NCBI RefSeq assembly: GCF_001995095.2
Contig: NZ_MTSD02000006.1
Span: 124,001-188,000, forward strand
Direction: 5' to 3'
DNA length: 64,000 bases
DNA from: Oceanospirillum linum
GTDB taxonomy: Bacteria > Pseudomonadota > Gammaproteobacteria > Pseudomonadales > Halomonadaceae
Below, in pieces: positions 20,500 through 32,766 of the stretch. Each line of letters starts with the position of its first letter. Position 1 is the stretch's first letter. The notes under the pieces were generated by a model. It was not told the origin of the DNA and searched no databases. It saw only the letters and a list, made by a program, of their open reading frames with translations. The translations under genes were made by a program, and so were the position numbers.

Positions 20500-20565
20500 C
20501 AGGGTTCAGTTTTTAGCTTACCCTGTGCTTTCCCCGGAGGTTAGCGTCTGCCTCCGGCTATTTTT
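20500..20565 (+). promoter_or_regulatory. Tandem hairpins between hisG and hisD
   Basis: Two stems are visible: CAGGGT / ACCCTG (20500-20525), then CCGGAGG / CCTCCGG (20534-20557) followed by CTATTTTT. The second resembles a weak terminator inside the hisG-hisD gap and may cause partial termination. No histidine-rich leader peptide was found near it. Confidence 0.5.
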
Positions 20566-20596
20566 CCTCAAGTCTTTTTTAAACCGGAAAATCCCT

Positions 20597-21913
20597 ATGT
20601 CATCGAACGTCTCTGTAAAACGTCTTGTTTCCTCCCAAGCTGATTTCTCCCAACAACTTGATACTTTGCTTGCCTGGGAGTCAGTTTCTGATACCGCTGT
20701 AAATGAAGCGGTGACTGATATTTTGCATCAGGTTAAGCATCAGGGTGATAAAGCGGTTATGGCATTTACAGAGCGCTTTGATCATCTGCATGTGGAGGAT
20801 TTTTCCAGTCTTGAAATGACTCAGGAGCGCCTTAAGCAGGCACTGGATGGCCTGCCGGCAGAGCAGCGGGCAGCCCTGGAGCGTGCCGCAGAGCGTGTGC
20901 GTTCTTATCACGAGAAGCAAGCTCAGGGTCAAGGTTCCTGGGAGTACACTGAAGAAGATGGCACCTTGTTAGGGCAACAGGTTATGCCGATGGATCGCGT
21001 CGGTGTTTATGTGCCCGGTGGCAAAGCTGCATACCCGTCCTCTGTGCTAATGAACGCGATTCCGGCTAAAGTTGCAGGTGTTGAAGAGATCATCATGGTT
21101 GTGCCTACACCTCATGGTGAGCTGAATGAGTTGGTTTTAGCCGCTGCCTGTATTTCAGGGGTTGATCGTGTTTTCACGATTGGTGGTGCTCAGGCAGTGG
21201 CCGCTCTGGCCTATGGCACCGAAACAGTACCTCGGGTCGATAAGATCGTCGGGCCTGGTAATATCTTTGTAGCGACTGCCAAACGCATGGTTTTTGGTGC
21301 TGTCGGTATCGATATGATTGCGGGCCCTTCTGAAATTCTGGTGGTGTGCGATGGTAAAACGAACCCTGACTGGATTGCCATGGATCTGTTTTCTCAGGCA
21401 GAACATGATGAAGATGCCCAGCCTATTCTGGTGAGCTGGGATAAAGATTTTATCGATCAGGTTGAGGCCAGCATTCAGAAGCTGATGCCAACACTTGAGC
21501 GTGAGCCTATTGTTCGGGTTTCTATGGCGGAGCGGGCGGCCCTGATTCAGGTGAAGGATCTGGATGAAGCGATTGAGGTGACGAATCGCATTGCTCCGGA
21601 ACATCTTGAGCTTTCCATTGAAGATCCCAAAGCGGTTGTAAGCCGGATTCGTCATGCCGGAGCCATCTTCATGGGACGCTATACAGCGGAAGCTCTGGGT
21701 GATTATTGTGCAGGGCCTAACCACGTTTTGCCTACATCGGGAACCGCGCGTTTTTCATCACCTTTAGGGGTCTATGACTTCCAGAAGCGTTCATCATTGA
21801 TCATGTGTTCGGCAGATGGTGCCTCTGAGATGGGTAAGATTGCTTCCGTTCTGGCTCGTGGGGAGAGTTTAACGGCACATGCTCGCTCTGCGGAGTATCG
21901 CATTAAGGGTTAA
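20597..21913 (+). CDS. hisD: Histidinol dehydrogenase HisD
   Basis: The protein has 438 residues from the ATG at 20597 ([10 protein letters not shown]); the frame is open a further 24 codons upstream but runs through the intercistronic hairpin. It has the zinc/substrate motifs [18 protein letters not shown] and [16 protein letters not shown]. HisD oxidises histidinol to histidine in two NAD-dependent steps. The rest of the his pathway is not in this window. Confidence 0.97.
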   Translation: MSSNVSVKRLVSSQADFSQQLDTLLAWESVSDTAVNEAVTDILHQVKHQGDKAVMAFTERFDHLHVEDFSSLEMTQERLKQALDGLPAEQRAALERAAERVRSYHEKQAQGQGSWEYTEEDGTLLGQQVMPMDRVGVYVPGGKAAYPSSVLMNAIPAKVAGVEEIIMVVPTPHGELNELVLAAACISGVDRVFTIGGAQAVAALAYGTETVPRVDKIVGPGNIFVATAKRMVFGAVGIDMIAGPSEILVVCDGKTNPDWIAMDLFSQAEHDEDAQPILVSWDKDFIDQVEASIQKLMPTLEREPIVRVSMAERAALIQVKDLDEAIEVTNRIAPEHLELSIEDPKAVVSRIRHAGAIFMGRYTAEALGDYCAGPNHVLPTSGTARFSSPLGVYDFQKRSSLIMCSADGASEMGKIASVLARGESLTAHARSAEYRIKG

Positions 21914-21930
21914 GCCCGATCTGTATTTTT

Positions 21931-21954
21931 AAACCGGCTTAGGCCGGTTTTTTT
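21931..21954 (+). terminator. Rho-independent terminator after hisD
   Basis: A perfect 8-bp stem AAACCGGC / GCCGGTTT with loop TTAG is followed by TTTT, 18 bases after the hisD stop. It closes the mla-murA-his transcript and faces the convergent DMT gene. Confidence 0.93.
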
Positions 21955-21984
21955 GTTTCCAGAGAGATATCCGCATGAATACTT

Positions 21985-22869
21985 TCAGATTTGACCGGGC
22001 TTAATAACCGGTTTTGCTCTGAGTGTCACAGGACTGGCGATAAAACCACCGGCTACGACAAGCAGCAAGGCCACGAGTAATATAAAACTCCATTCACTGA
22101 TGCCAGCCAGAACCAGACTAAAAGCGGTGATTAAAGGGGCGGCAAAGCTGGATATGGCCAGAAGAGAGCGGTTGCCCTGTTTTATACCGATGTCCCAGAG
22201 ATAGAAGGCTCCCCCCACTGGGCCCAGGCCTAATAGCAGAGCGCCTATAATCTCTGTAGTGGAAAACTGCCAGTAAGGTGTTTCGAAGGAAAAATGAGCA
22301 ATCAGAGAAAGTAGGGCAACGACCAAGGATAGCCAACCAATATTGTCGGCACTACCTGTGTTTTTTGAGAGATACCAGGAGTAAGTCGACCAAATTAAAG
22401 CGCAGGATGCAGCTAGCAGGTAGCCGGTCAGGTAATCAGAAGATATATCCGCAAATGCTGAGCCTCCCTGGTGCTGACTTATCACAAGGCTTACTCCGGT
22501 AAAGCCGATCAGACCACCATATAACGCCTGTTTTTTTCTGCCTTTTTCAGCTACAAACAAGGTCAGAATCAAGGGCCACAGATAGACAATCAGGCTGACC
22601 TGAATTGCCGGAGCAAATCGAAGCGCCATAAAATAACAAAAATGGAACCCGAATAGGCCTGCTATGCCAATAAGCCACTGAGGCGAGCTCATGGTCGGGC
22701 GCTCAAAAAGTGCAGTATGCTGTGCTCCACGCTTTATAAACATCAGGGCTGCAGATATTGAAAAGCAGATAAAAAGCAGCTGAAATGCAGGGATTTTACT
22801 GGTAAGACTGCCGAGTAGGGCAAGTACGCCCCATGAGCTGATAGCAGTTAAGCCTAAGAAAGTGGGCAT
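21985..22869 (-). CDS. EamA/DMT-family exporter
   Basis: This 294-residue protein has ten predicted transmembrane segments in two EamA repeats (about 5-130 and 150-285). The second half contains LLLGLGPVGGAFYLWDIGIKQGN, which resembles the YddG aromatic amino acid exporter subgroup, but the substrate cannot be fixed from sequence. It stands alone, convergent with hisD. The 142-base gap to the AraC regulator downstream of the kinase carries its promoter. Confidence 0.85.
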   Translation of the reverse strand: MPTFLGLTAISSWGVLALLGSLTSKIPAFQLLFICFSISAALMFIKRGAQHTALFERPTMSSPQWLIGIAGLFGFHFCYFMALRFAPAIQVSLIVYLWPLILTLFVAEKGRKKQALYGGLIGFTGVSLVISQHQGGSAFADISSDYLTGYLLAASCALIWSTYSWYLSKNTGSADNIGWLSLVVALLSLIAHFSFETPYWQFSTTEIIGALLLGLGPVGGAFYLWDIGIKQGNRSLLAISSFAAPLITAFSLVLAGISEWSFILLVALLLVVAGGFIASPVTLRAKPVIKPGQI

Positions 22870-23011
22870 GTTGCTGACTCCATACTGAATGACCGATAAG
22901 TTATGGTCAGAATTTTAGAGTCAGTTTAGAGGGCATAGTGTGCTGAAAAGCTGATGTTTTATACTTAAATAGACATTTAAAGGTCCTTGATAAGGTATTT
23001 AAAGCGGAGAC

Positions 23012-23752
23012 TTAGCGAGCCCGGTAGGCTTTAGGTGGCTGCCCCCAGTATTGACGAAAACTGCGACTGAACGCTGATGCATCGGTATAACCAACATTTT
23101 GCGCAATAATTGCAACGGGGATATCACTGTGACTGAGTAGTGCTCGTGCCTTTTGCATGCGCAGTACCTTAAGGTATTGCAAAGGAGGCTGACCATAGAT
23201 ATCTGTAAAGCGCTGCTTGAAATGGCTCAGGCTTAAACATGCGATATCCGATAACTGGCTAAGCTCAGGCGTATAACTGAGATCTTTTTTCAGAAAATCG
23301 ATGACTAACTCTATTCTTTTATCCTTCTGTGCGTAGGGCTGCTGTTGAGATAGTAGGTGATAAAAGATATGACCCATGGGTTGCTCAATATCTGGGTCGA
23401 GCTGGTTATTGAGTTGCTGCCCTGCAAAAAGACAGAAGTCAAAGAAGTGGCTACTGACCGCTAGAAGAGGTTTCTTCAGTTGAGTCAGATGTGCTGGGAG
23501 GCTGTGGATATCTGCAACCAGAAAACGGGATTCCTGGTGAGAGGAGAAGCGATGAATGTGGCCCGGAGGAATAACAACCGCCTGTTTCACTCCTAACTCT
23601 GATTCAAACCTGAAGGGGATATGCTCACCGGGCTCAGAAGAGCCAATTGCCAGTTTAATTCTTCCCTGCAAGGGAATGACAACCTGAGCATGATCATGTC
23701 GGTGCTTTCTGGGGTTCAGGGTGTACGAGCGAAGTGATAATCGTGTATGCAC
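23012..23752 (-). CDS. AraC-family regulator with N-terminal cupin domain
   Basis: The 246-residue protein has an N-terminal AraC-type cupin (about 10-95; VIPPGHIHRFSSH) and a C-terminal pair of helix-turn-helix motifs (about 150-246; LSLSHFKQRFTDIYGQPPLQYLKVLRM and NVGYTDASAFSRSFRQYWGQPPKAYR). The start is a GTG at 23752, 9 bases after the stop of the upstream sensor kinase, with no strong ribosome site, so translation may be coupled. The inducer is unknown. The adjacent DMT exporter downstream on the same strand is a possible target. Confidence 0.88.
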   Translation of the reverse strand: MHTRLSLRSYTLNPRKHRHDHAQVVIPLQGRIKLAIGSSEPGEHIPFRFESELGVKQAVVIPPGHIHRFSSHQESRFLVADIHSLPAHLTQLKKPLLAVSSHFFDFCLFAGQQLNNQLDPDIEQPMGHIFYHLLSQQQPYAQKDKRIELVIDFLKKDLSYTPELSQLSDIACLSLSHFKQRFTDIYGQPPLQYLKVLRMQKARALLSHSDIPVAIIAQNVGYTDASAFSRSFRQYWGQPPKAYRAR

Positions 23753-23761
23753 AGTCTGTAC

Positions 23762-25645
23762 TTAGCCCCCTACAGACAGTGTTTCCGGCAAAAGAGGCAG
23801 CTGTATCATAACTTTCAACCCTTCACCTGGTTTGGATGCTGTCTGAATACTGCCAGCGAGGGCCTGAGAAACCTGATTGTAAACGATATGCATACCAAGG
23901 CCGATACAGTTGCTGTCCCGCCTGGAGGTGTGAAAAGGTTCAAACAGTTTATTAAGTTCCTGCTGTGACATGCCCTGGCCATTATCCTGATAGCAGATCG
24001 AAAGCCCGTCCGGTGTTTCCCTGATTGAGATGGCAATATTATTGGACGGATCAGAGGACTTAAAGCCGTGGATAATGCTGTTATTAATCATTTGGTGGAA
24101 TATTTGCACCCAGCTTTGAGTGATGGTTGGCCAATTCAGATTATCTTCACAGGTGAGCTGAACATTAATCTGTTTATCCTGAAGTTTTTGCTGCAACCCG
24201 ATAATGATATCACCGAGCAGTTGCTTAACATAGACAGGCTCAACTCTGCCTTGTCCGCTCTGTGCTGCAGTCTGCTTGAATACCTGTATCAGGCGAACAA
24301 CCTGCTGCAGATTTGCTTGCATTAGCTTATAGGCTTCAAGGTTGTGGCCTTCTTCTGAATCCGGCTCAAGCATCATGCCCGCTGTGATGGCAGCTCCCAG
24401 GGGGGTGTTAATTTCGTGGGCGATACCGGAGATTAGAGACGCCAGTGCAGCCATTTTCTCACGCTCTATAAGTTGGTTTTGAGTGATTTCAAGTTTATGA
24501 AGAGATTGCTCAAGCTCAAGTGTCCTCAGAACAACACGTTTTTCCAGTGTTTCATTAAGCTCCTGAAGTGCTTGTTCCGCCCGCTTGCGGGAGGTGATCT
24601 CAATGGCTGAGCCTCGCATGCTAACCTCTTGGGAATGGGAGTCTACCCGTGTCCCATGAAAGATAAAATTGCGCTCTTCACCCCGGAGGTTAAGTTTGAC
24701 CTCTAGTCCTTTGAAATCATGACCCTGGCTCATAGCCTTGGTCATCTCACTGTTCGGAATAAGATCTGTCAGCTTGTAGTTACAGATCTGAATATCTGTT
24801 ATACCCAACTGAGTTTGCATCTGCTCTGAAGCGAACGTAACTCTGCCATCAGCATCGGTTTCCCAGAGCCAGTCAGAGGCTGAGTTGGCAAAGTCAGTAA
24901 AGCGGTCTTTCTCTGTTTCTATTTCCCCATAGAGCCGGTTTAAGGTGTGGCTGAGCTGGTTAACTGAAAGAGCCAGTACACTGATTTCATCGTGCTCTGA
25001 GGTTATAAAGGGGACATGGTCCAGTTGCAGAGTCTTGAGCGGCTGGTTTGGCCGAAAGTGATCCAGGTAGTTCAGAATTCTCAGAATCCGCCGGTTTACG
25101 CTAAGCTGGAAAACCCAGAGAATCAAACCTGAAACGATAAATGTTTTTATGCCATTGGCGATCAGTGTTGATAGAAGCGTTTGCAGAAGCTGTTGGTAAA
25201 TGCGCTCCGATGAGGACTCTACATAGAGCTGCCCCAGCATAAAGCGTGTATCGTCATCCGGGCCACTGTATTGAAGAGGAATAAACCGGTTAATTTTATC
25301 ACCGGTCACTTCTTTGCCTGCCTGCCAAACCTGATTGCTGGTCGCAGAGGTAACTCTTATAAAAGATATATCCGGTAATTTAACCAAGCCTTCCAGTCGA
25401 ATATTGAGCTGGTGCTCATTAAACTCCCACAAATTAATTGTCAGTGATTCGACATGGACATCTTTTAGCTCCTGAAACCGTGTTTCGACAGAGCTGACTT
25501 CTGTGTGGTAGTCGCTATAAAGTTGAATCAGAGTGGAGGTCAGGGTAATCAGGCTGCTGATTATGACGAGAACAATCATAATCCTGCGACCGATAACACT
25601 GGCAAAGGGATGTCGTGAAAGCTTGTGTGAAGTCGACAGCTGCAT
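23762..25645 (-). CDS. Membrane sensor histidine kinase with PAS domain
   Basis: The protein has 627 residues. TM1 (about 20-43) precedes a ~110-residue periplasmic sensor with [17 protein letters not shown], typical of single-Cache-like sensors. TM2 (about 158-180) leads to a HAMP-like linker, a PAS domain (about 250-355), a coiled coil, the phospho-acceptor His410 in [11 protein letters not shown], and an ATPase domain with [23 protein letters not shown] and GLGMHIV. All kinase boxes look intact. There is no receiver domain and no response regulator gene nearby; the next gene is an AraC regulator without a receiver. Confidence 0.9.
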   Translation of the reverse strand: MQLSTSHKLSRHPFASVIGRRIMIVLVIISSLITLTSTLIQLYSDYHTEVSSVETRFQELKDVHVESLTINLWEFNEHQLNIRLEGLVKLPDISFIRVTSATSNQVWQAGKEVTGDKINRFIPLQYSGPDDDTRFMLGQLYVESSSERIYQQLLQTLLSTLIANGIKTFIVSGLILWVFQLSVNRRILRILNYLDHFRPNQPLKTLQLDHVPFITSEHDEISVLALSVNQLSHTLNRLYGEIETEKDRFTDFANSASDWLWETDADGRVTFASEQMQTQLGITDIQICNYKLTDLIPNSEMTKAMSQGHDFKGLEVKLNLRGEERNFIFHGTRVDSHSQEVSMRGSAIEITSRKRAEQALQELNETLEKRVVLRTLELEQSLHKLEITQNQLIEREKMAALASLISGIAHEINTPLGAAITAGMMLEPDSEEGHNLEAYKLMQANLQQVVRLIQVFKQTAAQSGQGRVEPVYVKQLLGDIIIGLQQKLQDKQINVQLTCEDNLNWPTITQSWVQIFHQMINNSIIHGFKSSDPSNNIAISIRETPDGLSICYQDNGQGMSQQELNKLFEPFHTSRRDSNCIGLGMHIVYNQVSQALAGSIQTASKPGEGLKVMIQLPLLPETLSVGG

Positions 25646-25754
25646 AGAGGCTACCAGTCACCCAATAAAATGTGGTTAACGCATTATTTTCAGCATAAAG
25701 GCTGAATAAGGTACTGGCAACTGTATTCAGCAGGCTTTGCCAGGCCTGAAAGTA

Positions 25755-25782
25755 CCAAACCCCGAGTTTCCCCGGGGTTTGG
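25755..25782 (-). terminator. Hairpin terminator after purH
   Basis: A 10-bp stem CCAAACCCCG / CGGGGTTTGG lies 50-80 bases after the purH stop and ahead of the sensor kinase. The T-tract on the minus strand is weak (TACTTT), so strength is uncertain. Confidence 0.65.
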
Positions 25783-25834
25783 TCTGTCTTCATATATCAG
25801 AGCTGGCGACACTCAGCCGCCCTCACTCTAGTGG

Positions 25835-27418
25835 CTAGTGGCGGAAGTGACGCATTCCGGTAAACACCATCGCCATGCCGTGCTCATCCGCTGCATCAAT
25901 AACTTCCTGATCGCGCATAGAGCCACCGGGCTGAATGACGGCGCTGATACCGGCTTTAGCTGCCGCATCGATACCATCACGGAATGGGAAGAAAGCATCG
26001 GATGCCATTACAGACCCTGGTACTTCCAGGCCTTCATCCTCGGCCTTGATACCGGCGATTTTTGCACTGTACACACGGCTCATCTGGCCGGCACCTACAC
26101 CAATGGTCTGACCGTTTCTTACGTAAACAATGGCGTTGGACTTAACGAATTTCGCTACCTTCCAGGCGAAGGCCAGATCACGCATCTGTTCTTCAGTTGG
26201 TGCTTTTTTAGTCACAACTTTCAGGTCTTCGTCGGTCACCATGCCCAGATCACGATCCTGAACCAGCAGGCCGCCATTGACACGTTTGTAGTCCAGGCTG
26301 TGATCACGCTCACCCGGCCAGTTATCGCCGCAGTCCAGCAGGCGTACATTAGCTTTAGTCGCAACAATTGCACTAGCTTCTTCAGAAACTCCGGGTGCGA
26401 TAATAACTTCAACAAACTGGCGATCCACAATCGATTTTGCAGTTTCAGCATCCAGAGGGCGGTTAAAAGCGATGATGCCGCCAAACGCTGATGTCGGGTC
26501 GGTCTGGAAGGCGAGTTCATATGCCTGCAGTGGGTTGTCTGCAATCGCAACACCGCAAGGGTTCGCGTGTTTTACGATAACACAGGCTGGTTCTACGAAT
26601 GATTTAACACATTCGAACGCAGCATCGGTATCTGCTACATTGTTGAAAGACAGCTCTTTACCCTGCAGCTGTTTGGCTGTGGATACACTGGCCTCAACCG
26701 GGTTTTTCTCAACATAGAAAGCCGCTTTCTGATGCGGGTTTTCACCATAGCGCATCTCTTGTTTTTTCTCATACTGCACATTATAGGTACGTGCAAAATC
26801 TTCGCTGCCACCTTCAACCAGGCGACCAAAGTAGTTGGCGATCATGCCATCGTAAGCAGCGGTATGCTCAAACGCCTTAATGGCCAGATCAAAACGGGTC
26901 TGCTGCTCAACGGCACCGCCATTAGCGTCCATATCCGCCAGAATACGACTGTAATCATCTACATCAACGACAATAGAAACAAAAGCGTGGTTTTTTGCCG
27001 TAGAACGCACCATGGTTGGCCCGCCGATGTCGATATTTTCTACTGCCATTTCCAGGGTGCAGTCATCACGGGCAACAGTGGCTTCAAACGGATAAAGGTT
27101 TACTGCAACCAAGTCGATACCCTGGATGCCATTCTCAGCCATCACAGCATCATCCTGACCGCGACGGGCCAGAATACCGCCGTGAATTTTTGGATGCAGT
27201 GTTTTAACGCGACCATCCATCATTTCAGGGAAGCCGGTGTAGTCAGAAACTTCAATCGCTGGTACACCCTGCTCTTTCAGCAATTTGTAGGTGCCGCCGG
27301 TGGACAGAATTTCAACACCGCGCTCGGTCAGTGCTTTGGCAAAGTCAACAACGCCGGTTTTATCCGAGACGCTGATTAATGCCCGGCGAACCGGCAGATT
27401 TTGTGCTTTGGCAGACAT
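25835..27418 (-). CDS. purH: Bifunctional AICAR transformylase / IMP cyclohydrolase PurH
   Basis: The 527-residue protein has an N-terminal MGS-like cyclohydrolase domain (about 10-155; [15 protein letters not shown]) and a C-terminal AICAR transformylase domain (about 200-527; [15 protein letters not shown]). It catalyses the last two steps of IMP synthesis. It is preceded by dusB-fis, whose terminator lies in the gap, so purH probably has its own promoter at about 27420-27455. purD, often next, is absent here. Confidence 0.97.
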   Translation of the reverse strand: MSAKAQNLPVRRALISVSDKTGVVDFAKALTERGVEILSTGGTYKLLKEQGVPAIEVSDYTGFPEMMDGRVKTLHPKIHGGILARRGQDDAVMAENGIQGIDLVAVNLYPFEATVARDDCTLEMAVENIDIGGPTMVRSTAKNHAFVSIVVDVDDYSRILADMDANGGAVEQQTRFDLAIKAFEHTAAYDGMIANYFGRLVEGGSEDFARTYNVQYEKKQEMRYGENPHQKAAFYVEKNPVEASVSTAKQLQGKELSFNNVADTDAAFECVKSFVEPACVIVKHANPCGVAIADNPLQAYELAFQTDPTSAFGGIIAFNRPLDAETAKSIVDRQFVEVIIAPGVSEEASAIVATKANVRLLDCGDNWPGERDHSLDYKRVNGGLLVQDRDLGMVTDEDLKVVTKKAPTEEQMRDLAFAWKVAKFVKSNAIVYVRNGQTIGVGAGQMSRVYSAKIAGIKAEDEGLEVPGSVMASDAFFPFRDGIDAAAKAGISAVIQPGGSMRDQEVIDAADEHGMAMVFTGMRHFRH

Positions 27419-27449
27419 AATGTGCTCTTTTCTCTTATATAGGTGAGTA

Positions 27450-27486
27450 AGAAAACAGAAAGCGGCAGAGGTAATCTGCCGCTTTC
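27450..27486 (-). terminator. Rho-independent terminator of dusB-fis
   Basis: A perfect 12-bp stem GAAAGCGGCAGA / TCTGCCGCTTTC with a 5-base loop is followed on the minus strand by TGTTTTCTT, 20 bases after the fis stop. Confidence 0.9.
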
Positions 27487-27505
27487 ATCAAAAAGTCGGT
27501 TTGGG

Positions 27506-27820
27506 TTACAGCATGCCGTAGGTCTTTAGCTTTTTGCGCAAGGTACCACGGTTGAGGCCGAGAATCTCAGAAGCCTGACTCTGATTGTCTTTCGTGTAGG
27601 CCATAACAGCTTCCAGCAGAGGAGCTTCAATCTCAGCCAGTACCATCTGGTAAAGATTACTGGCCGGCTGCCCATCAAGATGGGCAAAGTAATTACTCAT
27701 CGCTTCTTCAACACTGGCACGCAGTGTCTTCTGGCCTGCCTGAGCCTGGGTGATGATCTCAGGGGGATTATCGGAGATATCTGTATTACTGCTCATATTC
27801 TTATCGCTAAGTGCGTTCAC
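27506..27820 (-). CDS. fis: DNA-binding protein Fis
   Basis: The protein has 104 residues with the C-terminal Fis helix-turn-helix (NQSQASEILGLNRGTLRKKL). The start is taken as the GTG at 27820, which overlaps the dusB stop (GTGA) and has GGAGGAGG upstream. An ATG eight codons later has a poorer site. Fis is a nucleoid protein that activates rRNA promoters in fast growth. Coupling to dusB is the typical arrangement. Confidence 0.95.
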   Translation of the reverse strand: MNALSDKNMSSNTDISDNPPEIITQAQAGQKTLRASVEEAMSNYFAHLDGQPASNLYQMVLAEIEAPLLEAVMAYTKDNQSQASEILGLNRGTLRKKLKTYGML

Positions 27821-28827
27821 AACAGCGCCTCCTCCATAAAGGAAGACACGTCATCTGCCTGATCCGGTTTCAGTATAAAGTGCTTAATAGCGGCTTGCTG
27901 CTCTTTGGGCTGCTCCAGTCGGTTAAAATACCGACGGAAGTCTGCACCGTGTTCATGTGAGCCCAGGTACCAGTTGACGTGTTTCCGGGCGATGCGAACC
28001 CCCATCACCTCTCCGTAAAACTGATAAAGCTCGTTCAGGTGACGACTTAAAATGTCCAGGCGCGTCACCGCGTCAGGCTCAGGTAAATGTTCACCGGTTT
28101 CCAGAAAGTGACTGATCTGCCGAAATATCCAGGGATGCCCCTGAGCGCCTCGACCGATCATGACGGCATCTGCCCCCGTGTAGTCCATAACATAACGGGC
28201 TTTTTCCGGTGATGTAATATCACCATTGGCGAATACAGGAATTGAAATGCTCTGCTTTATTTGAGCAATAGTGTCGTACTCTGCTTCGCCTTTGTAGGCA
28301 TCAGCACGGGTTCGGCCATGGACAGCTAACGCCTGAATTCCGCTTTGTTCAGCAATATGAGCGATGGTAACGCCATTGCGGTGCTCGTGATCCCAGCCAG
28401 TGCGAATTTTGAGTGTGACCGGAATATCCACAGCGCCGACAACGGCATCCAAAATATCGGAAACAAGCTTTTCATCTTTTAACAAAGCGGACCCTGCGGC
28501 TTTATTACAGACTTTTTTGGCTGGGCAGCCCATGTTGATATCAATAATCTGAGCGCCATGTTCTGCATTCAGACGGGCAGCTTCAGCTAGCATATCCGGA
28601 TCCCCACCCGCAATTTGCACGGATCTGGGCTCTTCTTCGCCGCTATGATTCATCCGCAAGCGGGATTTTCGGGTATTCCAAAGCTTCACATCTGAGGTGA
28701 CCATTTCTGACACCACAAGACCTGCACCCATTTCACGGCAGAGTTGCCGGAAGGGGCGATCGGTAACGCCAGCCATGGGGGCAAGAATAACCGGGCTGTC
28801 TAAGGTGTAAGAACCAATTTTAACCAT
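27817..28827 (-). CDS. dusB: tRNA-dihydrouridine synthase DusB
   Basis: This 336-residue FMN-binding TIM-barrel enzyme has APMAGVTDRPFRQLCR near the start, the catalytic-Cys motif NMGCPAKKVCNKAAGSAL, and VHGRTRADAYKG. It reduces uridines in the tRNA D-loop. It overlaps fis by 4 bases. Confidence 0.96.
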   Translation of the reverse strand: MVKIGSYTLDSPVILAPMAGVTDRPFRQLCREMGAGLVVSEMVTSDVKLWNTRKSRLRMNHSGEEEPRSVQIAGGDPDMLAEAARLNAEHGAQIIDINMGCPAKKVCNKAAGSALLKDEKLVSDILDAVVGAVDIPVTLKIRTGWDHEHRNGVTIAHIAEQSGIQALAVHGRTRADAYKGEAEYDTIAQIKQSISIPVFANGDITSPEKARYVMDYTGADAVMIGRGAQGHPWIFRQISHFLETGEHLPEPDAVTRLDILSRHLNELYQFYGEVMGVRIARKHVNWYLGSHEHGADFRRYFNRLEQPKEQQAAIKHFILKPDQADDVSSFMEEALL

Positions 28828-29007
28828 GGGTAACCGTAAAATATAAACGCTACACCAGGGTATTGGCGCAGAGTTTCGTTAGGCTTTAAAAAAGCGCTAA
28901 GCATTGTAAATCGAGGGGCGCTAATGATACTAGGAATCCGGCAAGTGTAAAGCTGAACTCAGAATATATTGATCAAAATATATACAATATTGCACCCTGA
29001 TATGGAA

Positions 29008-29037
29008 GCCCTGCTCTACTCATGCAGATAGCAGGGC
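29008..29037 (-). terminator. Hairpin terminator after gdhA
   Basis: The stem GCCCTGCT / AGCAGGGC with a 14-base loop lies 64 bases beyond the gdhA stop on the minus strand and is followed by only a short T-containing tail. Confidence 0.55.
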
Positions 29038-29100
29038 GTAGTTTGGTGGGAAAGCTGTAAGCGTTGCGCTGTTTATGATGGCCTCTATTATTTGCAGGCG

Positions 29101-30761
<1,661 letters not shown>

Positions 30762-31715
30762 TTAAAGCCGGCTGGATGGGAAGAGGTAGACACTGAAGCT
30801 GTGAGGCGTATTTGTTTTTGCTCGGACCGGGAGTGTTAGTGCGATAGGGAGGTCTGGAGGTAGCATCTGATCAGCAAAAGGTTTGCCTTGCAGATAGGTC
30901 TCAGGCTGATAGATAAATTCGGCGATAGCTTTACCGCGTTCATCCCGCAGCTCCAACTGAATGGCTGGGAAAGGCAGCTCATTGGTCGTTGGGTTGTTCA
31001 GCACCAGGTCGGCGCTGGTTTGAGTGCCCTCTGTTTTAATTGCTTGCTGGGATACCTCCAGCACATCAAAGTCTGAAGGAAGGTAATGTTCGCAGCTTGA
31101 AAGGCTGCAAATCGCTTCGGCAAATCCTGAAAGCCCAGGAGATTGGCTGAGTGCCCGGGTATTACTCCAGAGCAAAATTAAAATCAGAAGCACAAGCCCC
31201 GCTGCGGCGCTGGCCGGAATCCACGGGACTCCCCGGGGGATAGGAATTTCCACCTTTCTTTTGGCCGGAGGTGGTGTATCTGCTTGTGCAGAAAAATGCA
31301 GGTCAGGACTGATAGGCGGAAGGTCTTCACGCTCTGCTGTCAATGCTACATCGTTGGGATGTTGGTGATCCGTGAGCTGATTTTCCTTATGGACAGAAGT
31401 AGGGGGTTCCTCACTTAAAGGTGATCCCAAGGGAATATCTTCTGCCTGGAGGTGCTCGGGAGGCAGGCTGCTGGCCTGCTCTGCATTACACGGTGATGTG
31501 GTTACAGGTTGTATTTCGTTGTCAGGCTCTTCTATCTGAGACTGAGGTGCGACGGTATGTTGCTTTGATCCTAGTTCAAACAAATGGTTAGCTGCATTGA
31601 AAATTTTCTTACAACGGCCGCAACGTGCAACGCCAAAGGCCTGTTGCAGGTCTGCATCAGAAATAACAAAGCAGGTTGAGCAGTGCGGGCAGCGAGTAAG
31701 CCGGTCATCCATCAT
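30762..31715 (-). CDS. Zinc-ribbon and DUF3426 membrane protein
   Basis: The 317-residue protein has an N-terminal MJ0042-type zinc ribbon with paired cysteines (CPHCSTC and CGRCKK, residues about 9-37). A long acidic, Pro-rich low-complexity stretch (about 50-155), one transmembrane helix (about 168-188, ASAAAGLVLLILILLW), and a C-terminal DUF3426 domain follow. Function is unknown. It commonly follows prmA, as here, with a 151-base gap. Confidence 0.87.
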   Translation of the reverse strand: MMDDRLTRCPHCSTCFVISDADLQQAFGVARCGRCKKIFNAANHLFELGSKQHTVAPQSQIEEPDNEIQPVTTSPCNAEQASSLPPEHLQAEDIPLGSPLSEEPPTSVHKENQLTDHQHPNDVALTAEREDLPPISPDLHFSAQADTPPPAKRKVEIPIPRGVPWIPASAAAGLVLLILILLWSNTRALSQSPGLSGFAEAICSLSSCEHYLPSDFDVLEVSQQAIKTEGTQTSADLVLNNPTTNELPFPAIQLELRDERGKAIAEFIYQPETYLQGKPFADQMLPPDLPIALTLPVRAKTNTPHSFSVYLFPSSRL

Positions 31716-31866
31716 CGGTCTGTCATTTTTCCAACAAGAGTCTGAGTTACATCATAAGATTATGAAAGCAAACAGGCAATCCCATTCGTCGGGGATCCCC
31801 TGTTTATAACAGCTTCAAGTCATTGAGCAAAGTGTACTTTTTTCGTTTTGAGCGTAGCCTGGCAGA

Positions 31867-32766
31867 TCAGGATTGGACTTTTGTAGCGCTCAGGCAGACC
31901 CACTCCTCTTTCTGATGTACAGGCTCAAAGTCAAACCATGGCTGGTAAGCGGCAATGACCTCATCAGCCTGATGTGACAAAATGCCAGACAGCACCAGGT
32001 TACCCTGATCTTTAACCAGAGCCGCAAGAGTCGGGGCGAGGTCGATCAGAGGGCCTGCCAGAATATTGGCCAGCATCAGGTCTGCTTGTATATCATCGAT
32101 TTTTCCGGGGTAATAAACGTCAAAGCTATCTGCCGGAAGGCTGTTCCGATCTGTGTTTTCCCGGGTGGCAACCAGAGCTTGAGGGTCATTATCTACGCCA
32201 TAAGCCTTTTCGGCACCTAACAGCAAGGCAGCAACTCCCAAAATACCTGAACCACAGCCATAATCGATAACCGTTTGGCCTGATACGTCGTGCTGATCGA
32301 GCCACTCCAGGCACATAAAAGTAGTGGGGTGCGTGCCGGTACCAAAGGCCAGTCCCGGGTCTAGCACCAGGTTTGTTGCTTCTGGGTCCGGAGCTTCTTT
32401 CCAGCTTGGGCAAACCCAGAGCCGGTTACCAACCTGTATGGGGTGGAAGTTTTCCATCCACTCCCGCTCCCAATCTTTGTCTTCGAGGATCTCCAGGCGG
32501 GATGCCGGAAAGGGTTGATCCGGGAATACAGAAGCCCAGCCACTTTGCAGTGCTTCAATCATGGCCTTACTGTCTTGTTCGGCATCAAACAGCCCTGTAA
32601 TACGGGTTTGTTGCCAAAGGGGCGTTGTACCTCTGATGGGCTCAAAAAGAGGCTGGTCCGCACCGTCTTCCAGAGTTACAGCATTGGCATCAGCGGCCAA
32701 CAGCAACTCTTCCAGAACTTCCGCATGGGCAGGTGTGGTATCGATCTTAATCTGAAGCCAGGGCAT
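31867..32766 (-). CDS. prmA: Ribosomal protein L11 methyltransferase PrmA
   Basis: The protein has 299 residues from the ATG at 32766 (MPWLQIKIDT), which has GGAGA just upstream. The frame continues upstream but is not conserved. SAM-binding motif DYGCGSGILGVAALLLGA and catalytic loop LANILAGPL are present. PrmA trimethylates L11 at several residues. It follows accC in the standard order. Confidence 0.95.
   Translation of the reverse strand: MPWLQIKIDTTPAHAEVLEELLLAADANAVTLEDGADQPLFEPIRGTTPLWQQTRITGLFDAEQDSKAMIEALQSGWASVFPDQPFPASRLEILEDKDWEREWMENFHPIQVGNRLWVCPSWKEAPDPEATNLVLDPGLAFGTGTHPTTFMCLEWLDQHDVSGQTVIDYGCGSGILGVAALLLGAEKAYGVDNDPQALVATRENTDRNSLPADSFDVYYPGKIDDIQADLMLANILAGPLIDLAPTLAALVKDQGNLVLSGILSHQADEVIAAYQPWFDFEPVHQKEEWVCLSATKVQS

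Noticed and set aside
25838-26491. 217-codon plus-strand frame inside purH
   Set aside because: It is antisense to purH, whose motifs are unambiguous.
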